The notes beneath the pieces are model-generated. The model was not told the origin of the DNA and searched no databases. It saw only the letters and a list, made by a program, of their open reading frames with translations. From Defluviimonas salinarum (GTDB lineage Bacteria; Pseudomonadota; Alphaproteobacteria; Rhodobacterales; Rhodobacteraceae), in NCBI RefSeq assembly GCF_026013545.1, contig NZ_JAPDOG010000007.1:62001-126000 (forward strand): a DNA stretch of 64,000 nucleotides, written 5' to 3'. Within the stretch, counting starts at the first letter, position 1, and each line of letters begins with the position of its first letter. Positions 44,301 through 53,676 of this stretch are shown here, one piece after another. The position numbers were made by a program, and so were the translations under genes.

Positions 44301-44456
44301 GTCGGGCCTTCTCGGGCGTAAAAACGCGTTCTCAATAGGCAACAGCCGCGGGGCGGTCAATCGGCGCCGGGGCGATTGTGGCGTGACGCGGCGGGTGAGC
44401 CTGCTAGGTTCGGGGGCGGATTCGTTCCGATAAGAAACGTGGAAGGGGTTGAGCGC

Positions 44457-46178
44457 ATGCGTCTTGCGGGCTGGCTGGTGGGAATGGTGATCTGGTTCGC
44501 GGCGTCGGTCGCGGCCGTGGCGCAGGACGTCTGGGTCCAGATCGAGGCGCAGCCGACCAGGCAGGAGGGCGAGGAACGCGCCCGCGCCTATTCGGGGGTC
44601 TTCCCGAACGTCAATGGCTTCGCGCTGCCGACCGGCTGGTACGCGATCGCGCTCGGGCCGTTCGACGCCGCCGAGGCGGACCGCCAGCTCCGGCTTCTCA
44701 AGCAGGAGCGGCTGATCCCCGGTGACAGCTACATCGCCTTCAGCAACCGCTACCGCGAGCGGTTCTGGCCGACCGGTGCGGCGGCCCTCGCGCCCGCCGT
44801 GCCGACGGCGCCCTCCGCGGCCACCCCGGAGGCCCTGTCCGACGAAAGCCCGGCCGAGGCGCGCTATTCCGAATCCCTTCTCGCGCCCGAGGATCGCCAG
44901 CTGATCCAGGAGGCGCTCAAGTGGGAGGGCGTCTATGCCGGCGCGATCGACGGCGCCTTCGGTGCCGGCACCCGCAACTCGATGGCCGCCTGGCAGTCGG
45001 CGCAGGGCTACCAGCCGACTGGCATCCTAACCACCGCCCAGCGCGCCACGCTCATCGAGACCTTCCAGACCGAGCGCACCGCCCTCGGGCTCGAGGCGAT
45101 CCGTGAGGAGGAGGCCGGGATCGAAGTCACCCTGCCCGCCGCGCTGGTCGAGTTCGACCGCTACCAGCCGCCCTTCGTCCAGTACCGCGAGAAGGACGGA
45201 TCGGGCTTTCGCGCGCTCCTGATCTCGCAGCCCGGCGACGAGCGGTCGCTCGCGGGGCTCTACGACATGATGCAGACGCTCGAGGTCGTGCCCCTCGGCG
45301 GCGAGCGCCAGCTTGGCCGAACCTCCTTCGTGCTCACCGGCAAGAACGACAGGGTCGAGTCCTACACCCAGGCCGACCTTGCCGGCGGGGTGATCCGCGG
45401 CTTCACGCTGGCCTGGAAGCCCGAGGATGGCGCGCAAGCGGCGAAGGCGCTCGAGGCGATGAAGGCCTCGTTCCGGCCCTTCGGCAGCGCCACGCTCGAC
45501 GAGACGACGGGCGCGGGCCTTGCCGAGGACCATGCCGCCCTGATGGCCGGGCTCGAGGTCCGCAAGCCGATCCGCGCGCGCTCGGGCTTCTACGTCAGCG
45601 CCACCGGCCTTGTCGCGACTACAGACGAGGTTCTGGCCGAATGCGGCCGGGTCACGCTTGGCAGCGACAAGCCGGCCGAGACCGTGCTGCGCGATGCCGG
45701 GCTCGGGCTCGCGGTCCTCAAGCCGCGCGAGCCGCTGGCGCCGCGCGCCCATGCGCGCTTTGCCGACCGTCCGGCGCGGGTCGGGGCCGAGATCGCGGTG
45801 GCGGGCTATTCCTACGAGGGCGCGCTCGACGACGCGGTGCTGAGCTTCGGCACGCTCGCCGATCTCAGCGGCCTGCAGGGCGAGGCCACGAAGGCGCGGC
45901 TCTCGGTCACGACGCTTGCAGGCGACGCCGGCGGCCCGGTCCTCGACGCCACCGGCGGGGTGATCGGCATGCTCCTGCCGCGCGGCTCCGACGCCGGGCG
46001 GGTGCTGCCGGACGATGTCGGCATCGCGATCCGGGCCGAGGCGATCCGCAGCGCGCTGGCCGCGGCCGGGCTCGCGCCCGCCGAGCCCGCGGCAGCGGGC
46101 ACCCCGCCGGAACTCGCGCCCGAGGACCTGACGATGCTCGGCCGCGACATGACGGTGCTCGTCTCCTGCTGGCCCTGA
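44457..46178 (+). CDS. Exported SPOR-like/peptidoglycan-binding protein with degenerate trypsin-like domain
   Basis: A 573-residue protein with a Sec signal (1-23), a SPOR-like region (about 24-105), a Pro/Ala linker, a peptidoglycan-binding domain (about 140-205, [32 protein letters not shown]), and a C-terminal trypsin-like domain (about 370-550). In the protease domain the His motif reads VATTDEVL (388-392), the Asp motif reads GLAVLK, and the nucleophile motif reads GDAGGP (489-494) instead of GxSGGP. All three triad positions are lost, so it is probably a non-catalytic cell-wall-binding protein. Confidence 0.82.
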   Translation: MRLAGWLVGMVIWFAASVAAVAQDVWVQIEAQPTRQEGEERARAYSGVFPNVNGFALPTGWYAIALGPFDAAEADRQLRLLKQERLIPGDSYIAFSNRYRERFWPTGAAALAPAVPTAPSAATPEALSDESPAEARYSESLLAPEDRQLIQEALKWEGVYAGAIDGAFGAGTRNSMAAWQSAQGYQPTGILTTAQRATLIETFQTERTALGLEAIREEEAGIEVTLPAALVEFDRYQPPFVQYREKDGSGFRALLISQPGDERSLAGLYDMMQTLEVVPLGGERQLGRTSFVLTGKNDRVESYTQADLAGGVIRGFTLAWKPEDGAQAAKALEAMKASFRPFGSATLDETTGAGLAEDHAALMAGLEVRKPIRARSGFYVSATGLVATTDEVLAECGRVTLGSDKPAETVLRDAGLGLAVLKPREPLAPRAHARFADRPARVGAEIAVAGYSYEGALDDAVLSFGTLADLSGLQGEATKARLSVTTLAGDAGGPVLDATGGVIGMLLPRGSDAGRVLPDDVGIAIRAEAIRSALAAAGLAPAEPAAAGTPPELAPEDLTMLGRDMTVLVSCWP

Positions 46179-46181
46179 GCC

Positions 46182-47630
46182 TCAGATCCGCCAGAACCGC
46201 GGCAGGAACAGGACCAGCACCACAAGGAGTTCGAGCCGGCCGAGCAGCATCGTCACCGTCAGGATCCATTTCGCCACGTCGTTGATCGCGGCGAAATTGC
46301 CGGCCGGGCCGATGATCTCGCCGAGGCCCGGTCCGATATTGGCGATCGCGGTGGCCGCGCCAGAGACCGAGGTGATGAAGTCGAGCCCGGTCATGCCCAG
46401 CGCCACCGCGACCAGCCCGAGCGTGACCACGAAGAGCCCGAGAAAGGCCATGACCGAGGACAGAACCTCCTCGGTCACCGGCTGGCCGTTGTAGTGTGGC
46501 GTGAAGACCCCGTTCGGCGAGTGGATGCGGCGGATCTGCGCCTCGACCGCGGCGATGAGAAGCTGGTAGCGGAAGATCTTCACCGAGCAGCAGGTCGACC
46601 CCGCGCAGCCGCCGATGAGGCCGATGAAGAAGAACAGCGCGATCGGGAAATGGCCCCAGAGCTGGTAGTCGACGCTGGCATAGCCGGTGCCGGTGATGAT
46701 CGAGGTGACGTTGAACAGAGCCTCGCGGAAGGCATGCTCCAGCCCGTCGCCGCGGACGAAGACGCGATAGGACCAGATCACCGCGACGAGGGCCGCGAGC
46801 GTCCAGCCGAAGCCGCGCACCTGGGGATCGCGGAGAAGCGGCCGGGTGCTGCCGGCGACGAGCTGGATGTAGCGCACGAAGGGCAGGCTCGCGATGATCA
46901 TGAAGACCGAGGAGACGTATTCCGGCGCTCCCTGGAAAAGCCCGAACGAGGCATCCGAGGTCGAGAAGCCGCCGGTCGCGAGCGTCGTCATCGCGTGGTT
47001 GGCCGCCTCGAAGCCGGTCATCCCGACGCTGGCATAGGCAAGCCCGCAGGCCAGCGTCAGCGCGACGTAGATCGCCATGATCTGCGCCGCGATCTGCGCT
47101 GCCCGCGGCAGCACCTTGCCACCGGTGTCGAAGCCTTCGGAGCGGAAGATCTGCATGCCGCCGACCTTCAGCTCGGGCAGGAACACCATCGCGACGACGA
47201 TGATCCCGACGCCGCCGAACCACTGCAGCATGGAGCGCCAGAACAGGAGCCCCTCGGGAAAGTCGTCGAGCCCGACGAAGACCGTGGCCCCGGTCGTGGT
47301 CAGCCCCGACATCGCCTCGAAGACGGCATCGACCGGCCGCGCCCCGGTGGCGCCGAAGAGGAACGGCAGCGCCCCGAACAGCGGCAGCGCGACCCAGACC
47401 CCGGTGGCCAGGAGAAAGCTCTGCTGCAGCGTCAGCCGCGGGCCGACGCCGCTCGCGCAGGCGATCGCCAGCGCCGCACCGATGATGATCGTGATGATCG
47501 CGCTTTGCAGGAAAGCCTGCCAGTGGCCGTTGTCATAGGCCAGATCGACCGCCATAGGCACCGCCATCGTCGCCCCGAGAACGGCGGCAAGGAGGCCGAT
47601 GACATATCCCACGGGGCGCAGATCGTGCAT
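46182..47630 (-). CDS. TrkH-family potassium uptake protein (paralogue 1)
   Basis: A 482-residue membrane K+ translocating subunit of the Trk/Ktr type. Four pore-loop regions are visible: SGLTTTGATVF, TTLATGGFST, ITGTGYAS and AIANIGPGLG. The conserved linker reads GGCAGSTCCSVKIFR, retaining the Lys that follows GST. It starts with MHDLRPVGYVIG at 47630. The regulatory TrkA is not in the window. A second TrkH lies 47 bases upstream on the same strand. Confidence 0.93.
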   Translation of the reverse strand: MHDLRPVGYVIGLLAAVLGATMAVPMAVDLAYDNGHWQAFLQSAIITIIIGAALAIACASGVGPRLTLQQSFLLATGVWVALPLFGALPFLFGATGARPVDAVFEAMSGLTTTGATVFVGLDDFPEGLLFWRSMLQWFGGVGIIVVAMVFLPELKVGGMQIFRSEGFDTGGKVLPRAAQIAAQIMAIYVALTLACGLAYASVGMTGFEAANHAMTTLATGGFSTSDASFGLFQGAPEYVSSVFMIIASLPFVRYIQLVAGSTRPLLRDPQVRGFGWTLAALVAVIWSYRVFVRGDGLEHAFREALFNVTSIITGTGYASVDYQLWGHFPIALFFFIGLIGGCAGSTCCSVKIFRYQLLIAAVEAQIRRIHSPNGVFTPHYNGQPVTEEVLSSVMAFLGLFVVTLGLVAVALGMTGLDFITSVSGAATAIANIGPGLGEIIGPAGNFAAINDVAKWILTVTMLLGRLELLVVLVLFLPRFWRI

Positions 47631-47677
47631 GCCGGAGCCTTGGCCCGCCGCCCGGCGCCTGTCAAGCGGCGGCCCGC

Positions 47678-49126
47678 TCAGGCCTCCCAGAACCGCGGCA
47701 GCAGCACCACGAAGACCGACAGAAGCGACAGCCGCCCCATGATCATCGCGAGGATCATCAGCGCCTTGGCCGGGTCGGGGAAGTCGATGAAGGTGCCGGT
47801 CTCGGCCACCATCGGGCCGTAGCCGTAGCCGATGTTGCCGATCGAGGTCCAGGAGGCGAAGATCGCGGATTCGAAGTCGACCCCGGTCTGCATGATCAGC
47901 ACGGCGATGACCCCGAAGGTGATGATATAGGCGCCGAGATAGAGTATGATCGCGTCCATCGTGTCCTTCTCGACCGTCCGCCCCTCGTAGCGAACCGGCG
48001 CGATCCGATGCGGGGCATGAATGCGGGCGATCTCGGCCCGGAGTGCGGCGAGGATCACCTGCACGCGGAACACCGACAGCCCCGCGGCGCTCGCCCCCGA
48101 ACAGGCGCCGATGATGCCGATCCACATCGCCACGATCATCGCGAAACTGCCCCAGCCGACGAAGCTTCCCGAACCGAAGCCGGTCGAGGACATCACCGAG
48201 ATGAGGTTGAACAAGGCCTCGCGGAAGCTCGATTCGACCCCCTGGTCAGAGCTCGCCACCCGCCAGAGGGTGACCGCCCCCACGACCATCGCGATCCAGC
48301 GCAGATAGCCGCGCACCTGGGCGTCGCGCCAGAGCGGCGTGGCGCTGCCGCGCACCAGCTGGACGTAGCGGATATAGGGCAGGCTGCCGAGCACCATGTA
48401 GAGGGCCGCGGTATACTCCACCGCCGGCGGATAACCGACGAACGAGGCCGCGCGCGGCGAGAAGCCGCCCGTCGCGATCGTGGCGAGCGCGTGCAGGATC
48501 GCCTCGAACCAGACCATGCCGGCGAGGTGGTAGCTGAGCATGCAGGCGACCGTGAGGCCGGAGTAGACGAAGAAGAGCTGCCCCGCGATGTCGGTGGCGC
48601 GTGGCAGCACCTTGCCGAAGGTGTCGAAGCCCTCCGAGCGGAAGAACTGCATGCCCCCCACCCGCATCACCGGCAGGAAGATCATCGCGATGAAGGCGAT
48701 GCCGAGCCCGCCGAGCCAGTTCAGCATCGCCCGCCAGACCAGTACGCCCGCCGGCAGGTCGTCGACCCCGACGAAGACCGAGGCGCCGGTGGTGGTGATG
48801 CCCGAGACCGCCTCGAAATAGGCGTCGAGGAGGCTCACCTCGGGCGCGCCGATCATCAGCGGCAGGGCGGAGAAGAACGGCACCGCGAGCCAGATCCCGA
48901 CGGTGAGCAGGAAGCCCTGCCGCACCGACAGGCTCTGGCTCGCGTGGTTCTGGCAGGCCAGCGCCGTCAGCCCGCCGCAGATCAGGCAGGCCAGCGCGGC
49001 CGCGCTGAAGGCATGAGCATTGCCGTCGCCGAGATAGAAGTCGGTCAGGAACGGCACCACCATCGTCGCCCCGAGCGCGGTGACGATGAGTCCGAGCACA
49101 TAACCGACGGGGCGCAGATCGACCAT
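47678..49126 (-). CDS. TrkH-family potassium uptake protein (paralogue 2)
   Basis: 482 residues from ATG 49126 (MVDLRPVGYVLG), exactly the same length as paralogue 1, which supports this start over ATG 49141. The pore loops are SGITTTGASVF, ATIATGGFSP, MSSTGFGS and SIGNIGYGYG. The linker reads GACSGASAAGLSVFR, so the usual GSTAGGIK Lys is replaced. The pair probably arose by duplication. Selectivity or gating may differ between the two. Confidence 0.93.
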   Translation of the reverse strand: MVDLRPVGYVLGLIVTALGATMVVPFLTDFYLGDGNAHAFSAAALACLICGGLTALACQNHASQSLSVRQGFLLTVGIWLAVPFFSALPLMIGAPEVSLLDAYFEAVSGITTTGASVFVGVDDLPAGVLVWRAMLNWLGGLGIAFIAMIFLPVMRVGGMQFFRSEGFDTFGKVLPRATDIAGQLFFVYSGLTVACMLSYHLAGMVWFEAILHALATIATGGFSPRAASFVGYPPAVEYTAALYMVLGSLPYIRYVQLVRGSATPLWRDAQVRGYLRWIAMVVGAVTLWRVASSDQGVESSFREALFNLISVMSSTGFGSGSFVGWGSFAMIVAMWIGIIGACSGASAAGLSVFRVQVILAALRAEIARIHAPHRIAPVRYEGRTVEKDTMDAIILYLGAYIITFGVIAVLIMQTGVDFESAIFASWTSIGNIGYGYGPMVAETGTFIDFPDPAKALMILAMIMGRLSLLSVFVVLLPRFWEA

Positions 49127-49171
49127 GACGCGGCGAGCCATGAGCGCGCCGCGCCGAACTGTCAATATGCC

Positions 49172-50110
49172 TCAGGCGCGGGACCGGCCCGCCGCACGGT
49201 GGAAGACCACGGTACCGGCCGCGATCATCGTCGCGGCGGGCCAGAAGAAGGCGGGCAGACTCTCGGCCAGTGCCAGCACGGCGATCAGCGCGCCCGCCAC
49301 TGCCGCGACGGTGCCGATCTGGCTCATGTAGACCGGCCCGGCGGTTTGCTGGAGACGGAACTGGAGCAAGTATTGCGCGGCCACGGTGAGCGCCCCGGCA
49401 AGCGTGAGGAGGAGAAGGAACGGCTCTTGCCAGAGCCGGGCGAGTGCATTGCCCTCCGAGAAGGCGGCAGCGGGTACGACCAGTGCTGCGCCGAGCAGCA
49501 CCGACAAGGCCGCGAGCGTCAGCGGGGCTTCGCCCGCGGGCCAGTAGCGGCTGCGGAAGATGTTGCCGAGCGCGAGCGCGACCGGAATCGCCGAGGCGAG
49601 CGCCACCCAGACCGCGCCGCCATCCGGCCCACCGCTCCCGGCGAGCTTGCCCGAGGCCAGAAGCATACCGCCGGCGAGCCCGGCCAGCACCCCTACCCCC
49701 TGCCCCGGCCGCACGGCCTGCATCCTGAGTCCGCGCGCGATGAGCCAGGTGAAGAGCGCCGGGAAGGCGAAAGTGAGCGAGATGTATCCCGCGCCGACAT
49801 GGACGACCGAGAGATAGCCCATCGCACTCGGCAGGGCCATGAGCCCCCCCGCGCCGAACCCGTAGGGGACAAGCCGGCCGAGCCCCGAAACCCCGCGCCG
49901 GAGCGTCACCGGAACCGCGAGGATCAGCCCCGCCCCGAGCCAGACCGCCGCAAGATAGCCGAGCATCGGCGCCCCCGCTGCCGCCGCGAGCTTCGACAGC
50001 GCCACCGCGGTCGCGATGAGCGACCCGACCGCGACGAGAAGCGCCAGCACCGCAACGCCCGGCCCTTCGGCGCCGGGCATCGCGCCCGCGCCATGAACGG
50101 CATCCGCCAT
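49172..50110 (-). CDS. EamA/DMT-family transporter
   Basis: A 312-residue transporter of the drug/metabolite superfamily with ten hydrophobic segments in two five-helix repeats. The end RAAGRSRA is cytosolic. Substrate is unknown. The start is ATG 50110, with GGAG 9 bases upstream; ATG 50116 is too close. It is divergent from a MarR regulator gene, with a promoter palindrome between, suggesting efflux under MarR control. Confidence 0.88.
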   Translation of the reverse strand: MADAVHGAGAMPGAEGPGVAVLALLVAVGSLIATAVALSKLAAAAGAPMLGYLAAVWLGAGLILAVPVTLRRGVSGLGRLVPYGFGAGGLMALPSAMGYLSVVHVGAGYISLTFAFPALFTWLIARGLRMQAVRPGQGVGVLAGLAGGMLLASGKLAGSGGPDGGAVWVALASAIPVALALGNIFRSRYWPAGEAPLTLAALSVLLGAALVVPAAAFSEGNALARLWQEPFLLLLTLAGALTVAAQYLLQFRLQQTAGPVYMSQIGTVAAVAGALIAVLALAESLPAFFWPAATMIAAGTVVFHRAAGRSRA

Positions 50111-50167
50111 TTGCATCCACTCCGAGACAGGATAATATCTTTCCGCAGACAAACTCGACGAAAAGTA

Positions 50168-50181
50168 TCTTGATGTCAAGA
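50168..50181. promoter_or_regulatory. MarR-type palindrome overlapping the MarR start
   Basis: TCTTGA-TG-TCAAGA is a perfect inverted repeat between the divergent EamA and MarR genes. It contains the ATG at 50173, so binding would occlude initiation of the MarR gene and the promoter region. MarR proteins commonly use TCTTGA-like half-sites. Confidence 0.6.
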
Positions 50182-50679
50182 CAAATGGATCGCGCCGCCT
50201 TCGCGGTCTCGCAATGGGCGCGCGAAATGCCGGACCTCGACCTCCGGGCGATGGAGGTTCTCGGGCGGTTGTCGGAACTGGCGCTGGTGATCCGCCGCGA
50301 CCACCTCGTGCCGCTCTTCGCGGAGTTCGGGCTTCAGGACGGCGAGTTCGACGTTCTGGCCGCGCTCCGCAGGTCGGGCGCGCCCTTCGAGATGACGCCG
50401 ACCGAGCTCTACGGGGTGACGATGCTGTCGTCGGGCGGGATGACCGCGCGGCTCGACCGGCTGGAACGGTCGGGACTCGTCGTAAGACGGCCCAACCCGG
50501 CCGACCGGCGCGGTACCCTCGTTGCGCTGTCGGCCAAGGGGCGCGAGGTCATCGAACGCGCCCTGCCCGCCCACTCCGCCAACGAGACGCGCATCCTCGC
50601 GGCCCTGAGCCCCGGGGAACAGGAGCAGTTCGGCGCATTGATGGCGAAACTGCTGACCGGCCTGACGCCGCGCGGCTGA
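50173..50679 (+). CDS. MarR-family transcriptional regulator
   Basis: A 168-residue winged-helix regulator. The wHTH is FDVLAALRRSG, TPTELYGVTMLSSGGMTARLDRLERSGLVVRRPNPADRRGTLVALSAKG, with the DxR wing signature. It would repress the divergent EamA gene and itself via the palindrome at 50168. ATG 50173 lies in that palindrome and has no good ribosome binding site; ATG 50185 is an alternative. Ligand unknown. Confidence 0.92.
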   Translation: MSRQMDRAAFAVSQWAREMPDLDLRAMEVLGRLSELALVIRRDHLVPLFAEFGLQDGEFDVLAALRRSGAPFEMTPTELYGVTMLSSGGMTARLDRLERSGLVVRRPNPADRRGTLVALSAKGREVIERALPAHSANETRILAALSPGEQEQFGALMAKLLTGLTPRG

Positions 50680-50713
50680 TCTGGGGCTCGATTTTTCGCC
50701 GATAAAACGGGGG

Positions 50714-51811
50714 TCAGCCCGGCCTGTGCAGCGAGGCGAAGAGCCGCGGGTCGATGCTCTCGGCGACGAAGGTCGGCCCCTCGGTCAGGATCGAGACGGC
50801 GTCGTGCGAATGCAGGCTTTCCTGGTGGCTCGCCACCACGCGGAAGTCGCCGATCCGGTCGTCGGACAGCAGCCGCTCGGCGAAGCTGCGAGCCGCATCC
50901 TCGACGAAGATCGGGTTGGCGGCGTTGAGTTCCGCAAACGCCTGCTCGTCCTCGCGTTTCACCATCACCTGGGTCTCGGTCGGCACCGCCGCGCGGGCGA
51001 GGTCGATCAGGTCCTCGTACCAGAGCCGCTTGCCGCCCTCCTCCACCACCGAGAGCCGCGCCACCGAGCGCTGCGAATGCGGCGTGGCGAGCTGGCCGCG
51101 CGCCTGGCGGGCATGTTCGGAAAGCTCCAGCGAGCAGGGGCAGGTCGAGGAATAGACGTAGTCGAGATGGGTGATCCGCTTCTGCCGCCCCTCGCGCTCC
51201 ATCAGTTCCAGCGCGATGTCGTAATACTGCCAGCCGGTCAGCCCCGAGCGCAGCGACTGCACCCGCGCCGGGAAGGAGAACCGCATCATCAGCCGCGCGT
51301 CGACGCTGTCGTGGTCCTTCTTGTAATCCTCGAGCACGGCTGCGAGGACCGAGAAGGAGAAGGTCCGCTCGGCATGGGCATAGAAGGACCGCATGATGCG
51401 GCTCATGTTGATGCCCTTCTTCTCGCCGATCAGGGAGACGGTGCCGGTGACCGAGGTCTCCAGCGTGATATCGCCGCCGTCGCGGGTGTGGAACACGATC
51501 GGCAGCCGGAAGTTCGAGATGCCGACATGCTGGATCGGCGCCTGCGCCCCGACGATGAGGCTCGACGGTCCGTTCTGAAGGTCCGGCATCGAGGCGCGGT
51601 ACTCGGCATCGGGCGTGAAGCCGTCGGGATAGGTCCGCGACAGGTCAGGATAGTTGCCGACCTCGCGCCCCGGCAGAAGCCGCGCGATGGCGGGATCGAG
51701 CCGCGCCACTTCGGTCGGATCGGCACGCTCCGCCCAGGCGCGCAGCACCGCCAAGGCCCGTTCTGCCTCGGCCTTGTTCGGCTCCGGATTGATATCGCCC
51801 AGGAAATTCAT
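50714..51811 (-). CDS. folE2: GTP cyclohydrolase FolE2 (type IB)
   Basis: Converts GTP to 7,8-dihydroneopterin triphosphate, the first step to folate, with a metal-flexible active site instead of the Zn-dependent FolE. The 365-residue protein has NFLGDINPEP at the start, GISNFRLP, SRIMRSF, the catalytic-cysteine segment STCPCSLELSEHARQARG, and a C-terminal SHQESLHSHDA. GAGGAA precedes ATG 51811. No Zur-type operator is seen in the 104 bases upstream. Confidence 0.97.
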   Translation of the reverse strand: MNFLGDINPEPNKAEAERALAVLRAWAERADPTEVARLDPAIARLLPGREVGNYPDLSRTYPDGFTPDAEYRASMPDLQNGPSSLIVGAQAPIQHVGISNFRLPIVFHTRDGGDITLETSVTGTVSLIGEKKGINMSRIMRSFYAHAERTFSFSVLAAVLEDYKKDHDSVDARLMMRFSFPARVQSLRSGLTGWQYYDIALELMEREGRQKRITHLDYVYSSTCPCSLELSEHARQARGQLATPHSQRSVARLSVVEEGGKRLWYEDLIDLARAAVPTETQVMVKREDEQAFAELNAANPIFVEDAARSFAERLLSDDRIGDFRVVASHQESLHSHDAVSILTEGPTFVAESIDPRLFASLHRPG

Positions 51812-51915
51812 CGCACGTTCCTCAGACCCCCGGCCCCGCGCGGGATGGTCCATTATGCGGGATCACGCCGTCCCTTGTCCAATCCTACACGGTAACCCGT
51901 GACGTTTTCGCGACC

Positions 51916-53091
51916 TCAGACCGCGTCGAGCGCGCGGGTGAGGTCGGCCAGCAGGTCGCCGCCGTCCTCGATCCCGAGCGAGAGCCGCACCAGCCCCGGC
52001 GTGATGCCGAGAAGCACCTTCTGCTCGGCCGGCAGCCGCTGATGGGTGGTCGTGGCCGGATGGGTGATGATCGACTTCGCGTCGCCGAGGTTGTTGGAGA
52101 TCTTCACGATCTCCAGCGCGTTCAGGAACCGGAACGCCGCCGCCTGTCCGCCCTTCACCTCGATCGTCACCACGGTGCCGCCCGCGCCCATCTGCGCCAT
52201 CGCGAGATCGTGCTGGGCATGACCCTTCAGGCCCGGATAGATCACCCGCTCGAGCTTCGCGTGGCCCGAGAGCGCCTCGGCCACGGCGAGCGCATTGGCG
52301 GCCTGCGCCCGCACCCTGAGGTCGAGCGTCTCCAGCCCCTTCAGCATCACCCAGGCGTTGAACGGGCTCATCGCCGCGCCGGTATGCTTGAGATAGGGCT
52401 CAAGCACCTTGCGGATATAGGCCTCGGACCCGCAGACCACGCCGCCGAGGCAGCGGCCCGAGCCGTCGATATGCTTGGTCGCCGAATAGACGACGACATC
52501 GGCGCCGAGTTCCACCGCCTTCGAGAAGGTCGGCGTCGCGAAGACGTTGTCGACGACGACAGTCGCGCCGACCGCATGGGCGATCTCGCAGACCGATTTG
52601 ACGTCGATCACCTCGAGCGTCGGGTTCGACACGGATTCGAGGAACACCGCCTTGGTGCCCTCCCGCATCGCCGCCCGCCACTGGCCGAGATCGGTGCCAT
52701 CCACCAACGTCACCTCGACTCCGAAGCGACCGAGCGTCTCCAGCACATAAAGGCACGAGCCGAAGAGCGCCCGCGCCGCGACGACATGGTCGCCCGCCTT
52801 CAGCATCGCGGTCAGCGCCGCGTTGACCGCGGCCATGCCGGAGGCGGTGGCGAAGGCGTCCTCGGTGCCCTCGATCGCGGCCATGCGCTCCTCGAACATG
52901 CGCACGGTCGGGTTGCCGTAGCGGCCGTAGATGAACTCGTCCGGGCCGGTCTCGATGAAGCGGGCCTCGGCCTGCTCGGCGCTCGCGTAGACGAAGCCCT
53001 GGGTGAGGAAGATCGCCTCGGACATCTCGCCGTACTGGCTGCGGCGCGCGCCCGCATGGATCAGTTTCGTGCGTGTCTTCCAGTCGTCCAT
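51916..53091 (-). CDS. metZ: O-succinylhomoserine sulfhydrylase
   Basis: PLP enzyme making homocysteine from O-succinylhomoserine and sulfide in methionine synthesis. The 391-residue protein has FVYASAEQAEARF, YGRYGNPTVRMFEERMA, VVVDNVFATP, the PLP lysine in YSATKHIDGSGRCLGG, and ISNNLGDAKSIITHPATTTH. MDDWKTRT at 53091 is preceded by GGAGGAA. A SAM-II riboswitch and a terminator hairpin lie between promoter and start, so SAM represses it. Confidence 0.97.
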   Translation of the reverse strand: MDDWKTRTKLIHAGARRSQYGEMSEAIFLTQGFVYASAEQAEARFIETGPDEFIYGRYGNPTVRMFEERMAAIEGTEDAFATASGMAAVNAALTAMLKAGDHVVAARALFGSCLYVLETLGRFGVEVTLVDGTDLGQWRAAMREGTKAVFLESVSNPTLEVIDVKSVCEIAHAVGATVVVDNVFATPTFSKAVELGADVVVYSATKHIDGSGRCLGGVVCGSEAYIRKVLEPYLKHTGAAMSPFNAWVMLKGLETLDLRVRAQAANALAVAEALSGHAKLERVIYPGLKGHAQHDLAMAQMGAGGTVVTIEVKGGQAAAFRFLNALEIVKISNNLGDAKSIITHPATTTHQRLPAEQKVLLGITPGLVRLSLGIEDGGDLLADLTRALDAV

Positions 53092-53109
53092 GGCCGTTCC
53101 TCCGGCAAC

Positions 53110-53137
53110 AAAAAACCCCCACCGGAACAGGTGGGGG
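53110..53137 (-). terminator. Attenuator terminator in the metZ leader
   Basis: An 8-bp stem (53116-53123 with 53130-53137, GGTGGGGG on the minus strand) with a 6-base loop and a run of six U on the transcript. It is a textbook intrinsic terminator placed after the SAM-II aptamer and before the metZ ribosome binding site, so SAM binding would stop transcription. Confidence 0.9.
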
Positions 53138-53151
53138 CCGCGACCCTCCGA

Positions 53152-53206
53152 CCTCTTTAGCGGCATGTTTAACGTGGCCCGCAATCCGGTACAAATCGCC
53201 ACGCGC
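53152..53206 (-). promoter_or_regulatory. SAM-II riboswitch aptamer
   Basis: Read on the minus strand it runs CGCGTGGCGATTTG, then ACCGGATTGCGGGCCACG, then TTAAACATGCCGCTAAAG, AGG. These are the conserved pieces of the SAM-II pseudoknot: P1 pairing of GTGGC with GCCAC, the ATTTG segment, and the late GCTAAAGAGG. SAM-II is known from alphaproteobacterial methionine genes, and it lies directly upstream of metZ. Confidence 0.93.
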
Positions 53207-53313
53207 GCCCTTTACATCGAACCGCCGCCCGGGTCAACCGCGCCGCGCCCGCCTGACCGCTTGCGGCGCACGCCGGGTTGCGCTCAACTGTGCCCGAAGC
53301 CGGAGGATGACCG

Positions 53314-53586
53314 ATGCCGAAACCGACCGCCCGCCCCGCCGCGACCCTGCTTGCCATCGCGCTTGCCGCCTGCACCCCTGCCGAGCCCCCCTCCGAGGAG
53401 CTCCTTGGCGAGATCCGGATCGGGCCCGAGACCTATCCGATCCGGGCGCTCGACGCCTCCGGCACCCGCTGGAAGGTGATCGTCGATGGCCACCGGCTGA
53501 TCTGCACCGAGCCGACCGAAACCTCCTGCTACTGGAAGGTGCGCCATCATCTCGCCATGCTCGACCAGCTCAACGACTACAAGTGA
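53314..53586 (+). CDS. Small lipoprotein of unknown function
   Basis: A 90-residue protein with a lipoprotein signal ending LAAC (residues 17-20) and a small mature domain with two further cysteines (RLICTEPTETSCYW). No family is recognised. ATG 53314 is preceded by GGAGGAT about 6 bases away. It is divergent from metZ and probably has its own promoter. Confidence 0.7.
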   Translation: MPKPTARPAATLLAIALAACTPAEPPSEELLGEIRIGPETYPIRALDASGTRWKVIVDGHRLICTEPTETSCYWKVRHHLAMLDQLNDYK

Positions 53587-53676
53587 GGCGGTCTGTTTGC
53601 CGGCGCACATACCCCTTCGCGTTGATCGGCCTGGCGGCGCGGACCAGATAGAGTCCATCGGACCAAGGAACCGCGC

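Noticed and set aside
53092-53150. A short peptide gene in the metZ leader.
   Set aside because: The region is fully explained by the SAM-II aptamer and attenuator, and there is no ribosome binding site.
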